Shown here piece by piece: positions 11,479-22,928 of a stretch of 64,000 nucleotides of DNA. Position 1 is the first letter of the stretch. Each line of letters begins with the position of its first letter. Origin of the DNA: Xenoacremonium recifei (Eukaryota > Ascomycota > Sordariomycetes > Hypocreales > Nectriaceae); contig WOFQ01000042.1 of the NCBI GenBank assembly GCA_012184525.1, positions 186,001 through 250,000 of the forward strand, in the 5' to 3' direction. A program made the translations under genes and the position numbers. Below the pieces are notes generated by a model, which made no database searches, was not told where the DNA came from, and saw nothing but the letters and a program-made list of their open reading frames with translations.

Positions 11479-12793
11479 ATGGCGAGCTCACACTGTCCCA
11501 ACCTCCGGCCGATTGTCTCGCGTCTCGCGCGACCGTCGGCAACACTGCAGGCAAATCCACTCAGCCGACTTCCCAAGACAACTGTGCGACGCAAGTCGGG
11601 GCCGTACGGATACACCCAGGCCAAGGCGTTGGTCTTCTCGAAATACGGCGAGCCCGCTGATGTGTTGAGGTGAGCCTGAAGTTATCCTCAAGTCGACTGA
11701 TCTAGTACCATTGACAATTCTCAGCATCCATAACCATTCCATCTCTCCCTCGATCCCTTCCTCGTCCGTTCTCGTCCGATCCCTCGCCGCCCCGATCAAC
11801 CCGGCCGATATCAACACCATTCAGGGTACCTACGGCTCCAAGCCACCCTTTACGTCCCTCATTGGCACGGCCGAACCTTCAGTCGTTCCTGGAAACGAAG
11901 GCGTGTTTGAGGTTGTGTCGGTGGGAGACCCGTCAATAGAACTCAAGAAGGGCGATTGGGTCATCCCTGCAGTCGGACAGTTTGGCACATGGAGGACACA
12001 TGCTGTCGACGAGGCCAGCAAGTTCATCAAGGTCAATAAGGAGGGGTTGACGCCGACGCAGGTTGCAACCGTTAGTGTCAATCCCTGCACAGCATACCGC
12101 ATCCTCAGATCGTATGGCCCGAATGCCGGCGTCAAAGCCGGTCTCGGGATGCGGCCCCTCGAGGTTGGCAGCGGGGAGTGGTTCATCCAGAACGGTGCCA
12201 ACTCTGGGGTAGGACGGGCTGCTATACAGTTTGGAAAGCTGTGGGGGTTGCGAAGTATCAACGTTATCCGGGATCGTGATACCCCGGAAGCCACCGAGGC
12301 TTTGAGAAAGGAACTCCTGGACTTGGGAGCGGATGTCGTTGTCACCGAATCGCAGTTTCTCTCCCGAGAATGGAGGGATCAACTCGCCGAGATAACCCGC
12401 AAGGGCCGGGAACAGATTGGCCTCGGTCTGAACTGTGTGGGAGGCAAGTCTGCCACTTCCATTGCGAGGTCACTTGGTGAAGGCGCCAGCTTGGTGTCCT
12501 ACGGCGGCATGGCAAAGCAGCCCGTTAACCTCCCAGTCGGTCTCCTTATCTTCAAAGATATTCGATTCGTGGGATTCTGGCTGAGCAAGTGGAACGAACG
12601 AGACCCGCAAGGGCGCAGGCATATGATCGAGGACATCTTGAGCATCATTCGATCAGGGAACTTTTCCGATGTACCCATCGAGGAGGTGAAGTGGGATTGG
12701 GAGACGCAGGAAGACATCCTCAAGAACGCAGTGCAGCAGGGACTGCAGGGTTTCAGGAAAGGCAAGGGAGTTCTCGTGTTTGGCGACACTTAA
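11479..12793 (+). CDS. etr1: mitochondrial 2-enoyl thioester reductase (Etr1/MECR)
   Basis: Catalyses the NADPH-dependent reduction of trans-2-enoyl-ACP, the last step of mitochondrial (type II) fatty acid synthesis, which feeds lipoic acid production and respiration. Two exons, 11479-11669 and 11725-12793, give 419 aa. The N-terminus is Arg/Ser/Leu-rich without acidic residues (about residues 1-40), a mitochondrial targeting signal. The GroES-like domain follows. NPADINTIQGTYGSKPP contains Tyr100, matching the catalytic tyrosine known in yeast Etr1. The Rossmann part starts near residue 180 with NSGVGRAAIQ and continues with the Etr1-type LNCVGGKSA and YGGMAKQP. It lacks the Cys clusters of zinc alcohol dehydrogenases, as expected of this branch of the MDR superfamily. 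The start was chosen because it gives the presequence and joins in phase through the 55-bp intron. Confidence 0.93.
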
Positions 12794-13355
12794 ACTACGT
12801 AGGCGCGGAGGGTTTCCAACCTCTTTGGGACAAGGGAGTAGGGGCTTGGAGTTGGATGTTTCCTATGCATTTCATCCACGCACCGAATGCTGCGTAAGTG
12901 TTTAAGCTAGCGAATACAACGTCATTTGCCCAATCTCAACCTATGATTGAGCTTTGAAAGTCCCGCTGCTTACTGCATAGGTCGGCACTTACATTGGCGG
13001 TTCATTGGTGCTCACAATAGCCTCCAAGGCGGCCACGTGAAGGCGCACAGCAGCCCAGCGTTTAGCCCTAATCTTCACCGCTTTGAATGCCGTATTGTGC
13101 GTATAAATGTCAAATATCCCTATCTTTAAGCTGCAGCAAAGAGTGCAAGTCCGTGAAGGAGGCGCGGCGAAGGGTGGATTGCACAGTACTCATCACATTT
13201 GATACGGTACAGCTAGCTCCATCACGAACCGCCATTGTTCAGCTGCTGACAGCTCCCTTGGTCAACTCCATAGTCCATACTACGTCATCAGCCTTACCAC
13301 GTTTTGTATATTCATCGCCATTCCTTTGCGCTGTATAGTTGGCCACGATGTCGCG
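12794..13355. other. intergenic, etr1 3' end and pfa5 upstream region
   Basis: It lies between two genes on the same strand. Only short frames are present; I see no repeat, RNA gene or strong promoter motif. Confidence 0.5.
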
Positions 13356-14687
13356 ATGTCCCCTGTGACCACCAGCAACATTGCTGGCACGCGCTGGGCC
13401 ATCCGGATCATCCCGTTTTTCCTCGCCGGCGCTTTTGGCTTCGCAACTTACGCCGTTGTCTCGCACCTATGTGGTACGGACCAATCCTTTCCGCTCGCAG
13501 ATCGTCGGTGCAATCGCTAACCGTCCGGCCGTGGACAGTGAATTATCTGTACCGGAAAAAGGGGAAGAAGGGCCTTGCAGTGGCGCTGCTCGTGCTGTAC
13601 TTCCTGTTCTTTGCTCTGACCATCGCCGCCTACCTTCGGACGTTCCTCACCGCCCAGTTCAACACCGGCTTTGTCCCCTTTGAGGACGAGCGACTTGCGG
13701 CCGAAGACAACAAGAGAAAGAAGAGGAGGAGAAAGCCCAAGACTGTCGATATAGAATCGCAGCCATGGGTCAACGTTCCCGATCTGAACCCCGACAGCCC
13801 CGGCCTGGAAGCGTTCTATAGCAAAGAAATATTCGTCTGCGAAGTGGACGGGCGGCCTAAATGGTGCCCTGACTGCAGAGCATGGAAACCAGATAGAGCC
13901 CATCACTCTAGCGAGCTCAACCGCTGTGTTCGCAAGATGGATCATTTGTGCCCTTGGGTCGGCGGAATGATCTCGGAGAACTGTAAGTTGTCGCACCAAA
14001 GCACCTATAGTTCCCCGCATCAGGCTCTGACACGCTTCAGCCTTCAACTTCTTTGCCCAGTTTACCTTTCACTGCACGATTTACTGCGCAATTTGTCTTG
14101 CCACTGCAGCGTATTGCCTTCGCCTACAGCAGCACGATGGAGACTCGTTGGATGCGAGGATCGTCGTGGGCATAGTGTTAGCCGCACTTTTTGGATTCTT
14201 TACATCTATAATGACTATGACGACGGCACGGTTGATCCTCACGAACCAAACAAGCATAGACTTGTTGAAGAAAAACTCCACGTACCGACTGGCCGTCTTG
14301 GTACCTGCCACTCCCGAGGCGGAAGAGAAGTATTCCACGGTGACATACCCCTTGCCGCCACCAAGGCAGAAAAGCAGTCAAAGCAGCAATAACAGCATCA
14401 CCACTGCAAACGCACTGTCGACGAGAGACGAGCAGGCGAAGCGAAGGTTTGCAATTCTTGAAACTGACGCTGGAGAGAACCCTTGGGATCTTGGATATTG
14501 GAAAAATTGGAAGTCTGTGATGGGGGACAGCGTGATCGACTGGTTTCTCCCAATTCGTCATTCCCCTTGCTGTAACCATGAGAGCATGGTAAGCGACTAC
14601 GAGTTTGGATCACTGGTAGCGGAGTTGAGAATGAAATATGGCGTTCCTCGGTACTCCGCACCTCAAGGTAGGAGAATGGGTTATTAG
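13356..14687 (+). CDS. pfa5: Pfa5-type palmitoyltransferase (DHHC family, DHLC variant)
   Basis: Integral membrane protein S-acyltransferase of the zinc-finger DHHC family, Pfa5 branch. Three exons (13356-13473, 13539-13982, 14041-14687) join to 402 aa. Two N-terminal helices (about residues 12-34 and 50-75) precede a basic stretch KRKKRRRK. The Cys-rich domain follows: CEVDGRPKWCPDC, HHSSELNRC, then the catalytic site. Two more helices come after ENSFNFF. The C-terminal part carries NPWDLG, DWFLPIRHSPCCNHES and a short tail, as in other Pfa5 proteins. The catalytic motif reads DHLC (Asp174-His175-Leu176-Cys177) where most family members have DHHC. Yeast Pfa5 and Akr1 are known to use DHYC, so a changed second His is tolerated, but Leu is unusual. 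Catalytic Cys and the zinc ligands appear present. Both introns have clear branch points or acceptors. Confidence 0.9.
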
Positions 14688-15009
14688 ACCGCTATTGTTG
14701 GAAAATGGGAATTGGTTTCATGTTATACCCCTGGATTCTTATGGCCCTGCCTTTTTCTTGGAAAACCGCTCAACCGCTTCTTTTGGCTTTGAGCTTCAGC
14801 ACATCTACCCAGGCGGGACACTTGCAATCGAGATTACATCGAATTCATCAGGACTTTGACTTTCACAGAAAAACGAGGCCGAGGATGCAAAATGGTGATA
14901 ATGAGATCGGGTTGTTGCGAGGACAATGAAGCCAATTAACGTCCATTCATGCAACCAGCGTCGGTCCTCTTCCTCACGCTGTCTCCTTCCACCACTTCGG
15001 TGAAGCCCT
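14688..15009. other. intergenic, nothing seen
   Basis: Short stretch after pfa5; two small open frames continue past the stop in other frames without family features. Confidence 0.5.
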
Positions 15010-15207
15010 TCACTGCAAAAGGAGCCGTCCTAACTCAATGCCACAATCATCATCCTTCAAGTGACCACACGCGCATTTCGGTGTGCCATTACTCTCCGTG
15101 CCAGTGACATGGTCACTGTTGCGGTCCTGGCACTGGCAACAAGTCCAGCCCGGCGCAGGGGTCATTCTTCCTTGGAAACAGTCTAATCGGAGAAAGAGAC
15201 ATCGAGA
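15010..15207 (-). CDS. possible small Cys-rich (zinc-ribbon-like) protein
   Basis: A frame of about 65 aa from an ATG at 15207 encodes GWTCCQCQDRN near the start, then KCACGHLKDDDC. The spacing C-x2-C ... C-x-C-G-H-x4-C resembles the small fungal proteins of unknown function that open with W-x-C-C-x-C and carry a second C-x2-C-x-H-x-x-C knuckle; they are presumed to bind zinc. The same frame is open further upstream to an ATG at 15357, which would add a very basic Arg-rich 50 residues, so the start is uncertain. No intron was needed. The frame is short and the GC-rich background makes chance possible. A second overlapping frame at 15113-15559 is also open and may be the shadow. Confidence 0.35.
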   Translation of the reverse strand, partial: SRCLFLRLDCFQGRMTPAPGWTCCQCQDRNSDHVTGTESNGTPKCACGHLKDDDCGIELGRLLLQ

Positions 15208-17915
15208 GAGAAGGAGTTCGGGAAGCACAACCCCCTGCTTCACCAACCACCGTCTGCGAAGCTTGTCTAGACGTCGTCGTCGTCGAAGGTACTCCGGTTT
15301 TGTCCTTGACCGCATGGTTAGTTTCTCCGGCGTGACACGTCGGCGAGAGACTTGCATATTGTACTGTGCTTCGGATGCGAGAAGAATAGCAGGAAGAGCA
15401 GTGTTCGTTGGAAGAGATTACTCGTCGGGTTGAAGGTGGTGGAATGAAGGATTGAAGAACTCCAGTTGAGGGTAGGACCAAGTCTTTATATGTGGTGTCT
15501 TGGAAACAGCTACACTTGTGAGAAGAGTGAAAAGAAGGGTCTGGGAACGGGCTGGACACAAAGCACCAGCTTCCCGCCCGCCACTGGCGGCCTGAGACGG
15601 TCTCGAAGCGACGACGACCCTGCTCGGGCTCGCGGATCTACATTATAGACGGGAGCAATCAATCAATGGGGATAGAAATCGGGGGCGCTTCCGTCCGCGG
15701 GGAAGGTTTGTGCAAGCCATCGCGACGTTGGCGCCGGGAAGCCGCTGTATGAAGCCGCAATACGAGTTTGAGGGGAGTCATGATGCGCGTTAAACGTCCG
15801 GGATAACGCAATTTACTCTAAGCAACAGTTGGCTGGAAGACGAAGGCATCTGTCTGAATCGGGACTCGAGTAGGACAATGTTTTATGTTGTAACCGTCCG
15901 CCAAAGTCAGCCGTCGACTGACAAGGGGGTGGTTCCCAATACAAGTCTATCGCAAATAGGCGTTGGTGGTGATACAACATCAATAATCCCCAGTCTATCC
16001 CGGTTCGAAATACAATCTAGACCACTCAATGATTCCTTGGCGCTGGCCATTGATTGTGGCCACACATAGCACATGGCAATTAAGAGGAGAAGCTCGACTC
16101 CTGAGGCTGCGGCATCCCGGCGTTTATCAGATATGGTAGGCAAACAATGGCGCACGCGACCATCACGAGGAAAGTTTGTCTTAGATTAATCAATACAATC
16201 TTGCAGCATCGGTAACGGAATCTGGAAGGTCGACGAAGCGATATATGTAATAATCTTTGATGTCGAGAATCATCGAAACTGGACAGTGTTGATGATTGAG
16301 GGCCTGAGAATCAACATCGTCTAGAGGCTTACGGTGGAACGAGGGATCTGGGTTACCTCCTAGGCACGGAGTATGCAAGATCGAGAAATGAACGCGTTCC
16401 TCTCCTCCATGATTTGTCCTCTACTCCATGATCTGTCTTGTGTTAGATGAGGGCCTCACGAGAGCCTCAAGTGGTGGTTGTACATGCTACGCTCCTCACC
16501 ACACTCCGTGCCTGCTCACGTGTTATTCCCCAGCGGCTTCAAGCCTCCTGCTTGCTCGTCCTGAAACACCCGAGGTGGACTTTAAGCAGGTCGGAGGTTA
16601 CTCCAACGGAAGGCTGCTCGGATCCCAGCGCTGCATGAGGGGGTTCAGCTGTCCAATGTAAGCCCTCGGTACCCGAAATGCTACGTCAGCCCCGAAGATG
16701 CCAAGACATGACAGAGCCTTGCGGGCCGGCTTCAGGCTCTCCAGGAAGATCAAATGCAAGGGAGCGAGTGTGTGGATGAGGCGGATAGCCTTGAGGTGCC
16801 GAAGACTATGTTTGCGGTCTTTGCACAAGCTTCACGGAGAGCTGGATATGACGACACAGACAAGATCGCCTCATGAGCAACCAAAAAGGCCTTCTCCTCG
16901 AAATACAAAGTACGTACTTCTGGAAAGGTCAGGTGGCGGGTAAGCCGGCAAGGATTACCATTTGCGTCTTTGCGGTGCAACGAGGCAACCCAGCAATACC
17001 ACCTCGAGCGGGGTGATCGACGACGTGGCCAGGTGGCCATCGATTGATTGTGCTTTCGACAAGCACCTCACGGACCGGGACGGGAGCGCTAAGCTGCGCC
17101 TCTCGGGGCTGAAATGAAACATTTGCTGTTTGGCTGGTTTTATGAGGCGGACGCAAGGGACCGTCTCCTGGTCCTACATGGGGGCAGCAATCAGGTACGG
17201 TCGCTGAGGCTGGGTGTCCAAAGTGCTGCCGCTTCCACCTCAAAAACACAGCCAAGAATAGAAATGAGGAGAGGGCCTCAGCGATGTCTCGTTCGCCGCA
17301 TTCTTTCGGGGTGGAATTGCATATTGAGTGGAAGAGGTGCGAGGTGGATGATGGGCAAACTTCAGGTCTAGTTTGGGATTCTGGTCGAGGTGGAGTTCGG
17401 TAAGGCGCCTAGTGCAGATCCTGGGGCCAAGGCGGTGCAAGCATGGAAATGCCACGTGAGAAGCTGCCTGGAGCTCCTTGAGCTTGGGTACTGAGTACTC
17501 CGAACTATGTGGCTCTTCCTGATACTTTGAGGTACAGGCGACTAATGAATCACTCCCCCGCCTGCCACCACATTTACACCCCAGGTTGACATCCACACCT
17601 CATCCAGGCGGGCTTCCACTCTTGTCGAGACGTCAAGGATTCTGTATCGAACACATCCCTTCCACCGCAACCACCCCGTGCTTTTGCAATCACCACCTTG
17701 GCCACTCCCCGTGCCTCACGACTCATGGCAGATTGCATCACGCCCGACACACCCTGAAAGAGGTGGCCACGACACGTATTGCATATTCTTCCCGTGCCGC
17801 GTGCATTAGGCCACCACGGTGGATGACATCTCCCGGTCAGCACTGCGCCCTCCCTGCCTCAACCACGATGAATCAAGGCGCAACATCCTAGCCCTGCTCC
17901 GTACCTCAAATCACA
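15208..17915. other. intergenic, no supported gene
   Basis: About 2.7 kb with short overlapping frames on both strands and no recognisable protein family, repeat or RNA gene. The final part is the rad30 upstream region. Confidence 0.5.
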
Positions 17916-20900
17916 ATGCCGTCTTCACCTCTGCACGGCCCGGGGGCTGTGTCTCCACTGAACGACTCCGGCACCACGCGCTCAAGATTCACGTACCGCC
18001 AGCTGGCTCAGCTCGCCTCATACAACACGTCCAATCCTCTTCGCGTGGTGGCCCACATCGATCTGGATGCATTCTATGCTCAATGTGAGATGGTGAGGCT
18101 GGGAGTTCCTGAGGACAAACCACTGGCTGTTCAACAATGGTACGTCCGAGGCCCTTTCTCACAGACACACTCTCTCTCGCTTAGAAGCCCGTGGCTCGTT
18201 TCTTGTAGCGGACAGGGACCAAGTCCCAACCAGCAGATACCGGCGCCGAGTGGCGTTTCCCCCCTTGCATTCCTTGATCGAGAAGCCCCGGGAGAAATGT
18301 ACTCGATCTTCCGTGAGGCCTCGAGTGTCTGTACCACCGTGAATGACATACACGGGCAGTTTCTTTGGCCAATTCACAGTGTTTTACAGAGGAGTTCCTC
18401 CTATGGCCCATCTATTCTCAACCACCAACTTCAGAGTTGTTGCCCCTATTGTCCATATTGCGACAGTTCGCTGCATCTCGACATCCCTTCTTGCTGAGCG
18501 TCCGACAAGGATCTGGATGTTTTTATGGGACCGGTCAAGGAAAACACAGGGGACTTTGCTCAATCTGTCGAGCTAATCCTTGACATCTTGACACCGGCGT
18601 TGCAATGTCGAGGGTTGGATCGATAGTTCAAGCAAAGTGCCATGTTCTTTTCTTGACCGGTCAAGAGACGAACATGTATCTTACCTGATTAGTCGAAGAT
18701 GCGTTGTTTTCTTGCACCGGTCAAGAAAAGAACAGGGCACTTGGCTTCATCCGTCGAGTTCAGCCTTGTTACCCCTGTACCGGTCAACAAATACACATGA
18801 AACTTGCTCGTTAAGTCAACCCGATTACTCGAATTGCAAACCCGGTCAAGAAATACACAGCCCAAACGTTTTGTCGCCCCGCACCGGTCAGCAGGGATTC
18901 GCACTCGATGAGCCAACGTTGACAGCCTCCCCTGGTCACCTAGCCTCGCCTTGACCAATACCTTCGCCTCCAGACCGTGCCTCATGGTTCACCGGGCAGC
19001 CATCGTCTGTTTCTTGACCCCGGATTCTGCCCGTGCAGAGCGATGCAGGGGCCAGGACCCCTGTGCTGAAGTTGCTTTTGGCCGACCCCTTTTCCAAGCA
19101 TACCGGATTCAAATTTGGGGGCCATGGACACTTGTTGATGCATCGCGTGAGGCCTCTGGTCTCTTCCAGACAAGTGTCTGACGATATCAGCATCCTTGGC
19201 TATGTCTCAAAAGATTGTCTGAGACGCGCTGTTCGATGGAAAGAAGCCGAGGCTTATCTCCCAAGTTGGGGCGTGCCGCAGCGAAAACCAGGTTGGATTA
19301 GGACTGCATTGCTGCCTCGGGTATTGACCGACCCAAATGAGTTGCAAGGCCACTCAGCACCCATATCTGCTTGTCATAGTGTGACAACATGGTCCTTCAT
19401 TGTTGATGCGTTGTTTCTTTCGGTTCAGAAACCCTGCTCAATTGAGTCACAGTGCGTGCTGTGTGCACCTATCATCTTGCTCTTGAATCTGCTTCTCCGT
19501 TTATCCGGACATGCTACTTTACTGTCTGACAATTGCTAACGTCATCGTAGGCAAGGCCTGATTGCTGTCAATTACCCGGCGAGAGACTCGGGTATTGGGC
19601 GACATTGTGATATCACTGAAGCCAAAAAGCTTTGCCCTGATTTGATTGCCCAACATGTCGCAACTTGGCGGGAGGGTGACGACAAATGGGCATACAGAGA
19701 CGATGCTGCTGCTCATATCGCCTCAGACAAGGTGTCTCTTGACCCATATCGCTTGCAATCGCGAAAGATTTTGGCCTTGGTCAAAGAGAGTTTGCCAGCC
19801 AACCTGCAAAAGGTGGAAAAAGCAAGTATCGATGAAGTCTTTCTGGACCTGTCTGCACACGTACACTCCATCCTCTTGCAAAGGTTTCCAGAATTATCGA
19901 ACCCGCCTCCCTACGATGACCCTTCTGAGCTTCTGCCACTCCCACCAGTTGCTGCTCTAGACTGGCAGGCGGATGCTTTGATTGATCTTGATGAGGAGCA
20001 GGAGAACCTTGACCCTGACTGGGACGACGTGGCAATACTGATCGGATCAGAAATCGTGCGCGATGTACGATCTAAGATACGCGAGGAACTACGATATACA
20101 TGCTCAGCTGGTATCGCAAGCAATAAACTAATAAGCAAACTCGGGTCGGCCTTCAAAAAGCCAAACAGTCAGACAGTAGTCCGCAGTCGGGCCGTTCACG
20201 CTTTTCTCTCAGACTTCAAGATCACCAAACTCCGAAACTTGGGAGGTAAACTCGGAGAACAAGTCGTGGCCGAGTTCAATACCGAAAACCTCAAGGATTT
20301 ACTTCCTGTGTCATTGAGCACAATGAAGACAAAGCTCGGCAACGAAACCGGAGCGTGGGTATATAACACCATCAGGGGTATTGACGCCAGCGAGGTCAAT
20401 TCCCGCACCCAAATCAAGTCAATGTTGTCGGCTAAGTCGTTCCGTCCAACTATCAACACTACAGAACAAGCACTACGATGGCTGAGAATCTTCGTTGCGG
20501 ACATTCACGCCCGCCTGGTTGAAGAGGGGGTCCTGGAGAACAAACGGCGCCCTCGAACCATCAACTTACATCATCGACATGGCGGACAGACCCGCTCCCG
20601 ACAAGGGCCCATTCCGCGAGGGAAGGTGTTGGATGAAGAATTCCTGTTTGAGCTTGCTAAAGATCTTCTCAGCCAAATCATCGCCGAGGGAAAGGTCTGG
20701 CCCTGCGCGAACCTAAGCCTCAGTGTCGGCGGGTTCGAAGATGGGGTCAAGGGGAACATGGGCATCGACACGTTCCTGATCAGAGGCGACGAAGCCGACG
20801 CCCTTGTCAACACAACAGATAGCCGCTCCCCGTCTGTTGAACCAGACCGGCCAACCAGAAAGAGGCGAGCAGATGACGTGGGGATTAGACGGTTCTTCGC

Positions 20901-21297
20901 GAAGAAAGCATCCTCATCTGCTAGTCCAACTCCAGAACCTGGAGTCTCTATCTCCGGCGGTGAGAGACCCCCATTCCCAGACCCCGACATTGGAACTGGA
21001 GCATCAGGCTCCCATACCTTCAATCCACCGAGAAGGATCGACCAAGACCAAACGACGCTTGATCCGTTTCTGTGTTCTCGCTGTAGCGACAGCTTCACCG
21101 ACCCGGAGGCGCTGCAGCTCCACGAGGACTGGCACATTGCAAAAGACCTTCAGGAATCAGACCGTGGGGGGGTTGCACTTGCGGAATCTGCTTCCACCTC
21201 ACGAAAGGTGTCGCAGAAGAACCCAGCCACCACCTCAACGAGGCGAGGGCGGGGTGGAAAGCTAGAGCCAGGGCAAAGCCGATTGAAGTTTAGTTGA
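17916..21297 (+). CDS. rad30: DNA polymerase eta (Y family), interrupted by a 1.41-kb intron
   Basis: Translesion polymerase that copies past UV dimers in the nucleus. Two exons, 17916-18139 and 19551-21297, join in phase to 656 aa. The junction restores ...LAVQQW-QGLIAVNYPARD, which is contiguous in this family. The palm motif HIDLDAF holds metal ligands Asp49 and Asp51; SIDE at 167-170 supplies Asp169/Glu170. The CSAGIASNKLISKLGS segment and the little-finger domain follow. Towards the C-terminus, GIRRFFAKK resembles a PCNA-binding box. A UBZ-type zinc finger (C583-x2-C ... H-x3-H) binds ubiquitin in this family. The protein ends QSRLKFS, a second PIP-like tail. The intron, 18140-19550, has a GTACGT donor and GCTAAC branch point just before its TAG acceptor. 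It is about twenty times longer than the other introns here and contains a tandem repeat. Confidence 0.94.
18531..18905 (+). repeat. ~62-bp degenerate tandem repeat inside the rad30 intron
   Basis: The core CCGGTCAA or a close variant recurs at 18531, 18594 (degenerate), 18657, 18717, 18780, 18842 and 18893, a spacing of 63, 63, 60, 63, 62 and 51 bases. Flanking bases also recur: AAGAAA(T)ACACAG after the core, ACTTGCTC/ACTTGGCTTC further on, and a TCGAG/TCGAA about 38 bases in. One copy, at 18652-18665, forms the perfect palindrome CTTGACCGGTCAAG. The repeat lies wholly inside the intron. Confidence 0.85.
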
Positions 21298-22928
21298 TTG
21301 GCGATGAGGTGCGAGACTCGTCCGCTTACCGGCCTCACCTCGAGCGCCGGATGTCAGAGAACCCCCTGCTCGGCGCAGTTGTCGGGCCTCAAAATGAAGA
21401 TGCCTCTCGTGGTCTTCGAATCGGGAGCGCAGGAGCAAGGCCAGCCTCGGAAACTTGACGCTGTAGTATTACCCCATGATGATGGCGTGAAGAAGTCGTG
21501 CCGCGACGGGGGTGGTCGAAGAATGGCACTTTGTCTCTCTGATTCGAGTTACATTTCCGAATTGCGTGGACCTGTCGCAACAGGTGAATTGTTCAGCAGT
21601 CCTGGCACCGCTGGATGCTTGCCATTTTGAAACGGTTGACGACGCATTCCTCATGCGAAGGCATCGTGGTCGCGAGAATGATATCAAAACTTGGCACGAC
21701 AGGTGCCCCAGCCCCGGCGCCTCGTGAACCCGTCCTAAATGGAGCTGGCGTGAAAAAAACGGCCAGTAAGAATCAATTACAGAACCTGGCATCATCGGTG
21801 TCTCTGGAGAAGGTGGTGCAATCGGGCATCGCCTGGTTTCGTGGGAGAAGACGCCGTGATTGGTCGATACGGCTCACGCGTTAGGCACTGGTGCGTTGGT
21901 TGGGACCCAATTTGTGTAAGGCGTTGATACCCAACGCACCTTGGCCGCGAAATGCCATGGATGGATGCGACCCAGCCAAGCCAAAGCCCGTCCACTGACA
22001 GAAGGCTATCTTTCTGGGTGCAGCTGAGGTAATTCCGGGTCCGGCCACACGAATTATGCCTGAGGTGCGGGAACACGTTTCCCTCGGTTTGTGGACTTTG
22101 TGGAGAGCTCATGCTGACCGAGCCCACCCAATGGTTTTGTGCGAGACGTGACAAAGGCATCTTCTACAAGGGCGGTTATGGAGAAATATCGTGGTTCCTG
22201 CTCTGCTGCTCTATCTATCTTCGGGCTCCTCCTGCGAGAGACGTGTCGCAGGGAGATGGGGTTTGGGCAAGCTGCAATGCAGGCGCGGAGTCGCGGATAC
22301 TTGGGACGGGATATAAAGCTTGCCATGACGATGGGCGTTGGGAATAGTTTCCGGGCCGCTGTGCTGTTCTGTTGTGTCTTTATCGTTCAGAGTCGTTTTG
22401 GTGAGAAGATCTCACCGGCAATCACCGTTTGCTTTCCGCGTCTATTCCGCGAGTTCAATAACCTCGCATCACCGTCGCTTCTCTCTCCCCCTCGACCACC
22501 GTCGTCAGCGGCAGGGAGAAGACACCGCCAGCTTCGCACTGGCAGGCGATCAACGCCAGTTTAAGGAGTCGACCTCCCGCGGACAATGCGGCTTCATCCC
22601 GGCCAGCAGGCGATCGTAACCACAAGAGTGCCACCACGAGCACACAGCGTCGGCGAGGGATCCTGAGAGACTGTCCATCGCCACCACCGTCCTCCGACAT
22701 TAAGGGGGCGCAAAGACTTTATTGTATTTAACCCCGTCGTTGGGCATCGTCGAATGCAAGGAAGAGCCTTGTTGAGAATCGAAGCGTGCGTGCGGGCAAC
22801 AACGGGATTTCCTTCAACCCGTCAAGATCGCTGCATAAAGAGGAGGCCGCTCGAGATACGGATCATCGTCCGCCACCGCAGCGAGCAAATAATCACACAT
22901 ACATACCTGGGCTCACACTCTCTGCATG
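21298..22928. other. intergenic, no supported gene
   Basis: Sequence after rad30 with short overlapping frames only. A TATTTAA element at about 22726-22732 could be a core promoter element for the downstream rfeG transcript, but this is a guess. Confidence 0.4.

Noticed and set aside
15998..16016. GGTTCGAAATAC resembling a tRNA T arm
   Set aside because: No complementary stem or upstream tRNA structure could be found.
18531..18905. CRISPR-like spaced repeats
   Set aside because: Copies are contiguous and degenerate over the whole 62-base unit, without unique spacers, in a eukaryotic intron; it is a minisatellite.
19033..19539. 168-codon frame inside the rad30 intron
   Set aside because: No domain and no start context. 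The flanking exons join perfectly across it.
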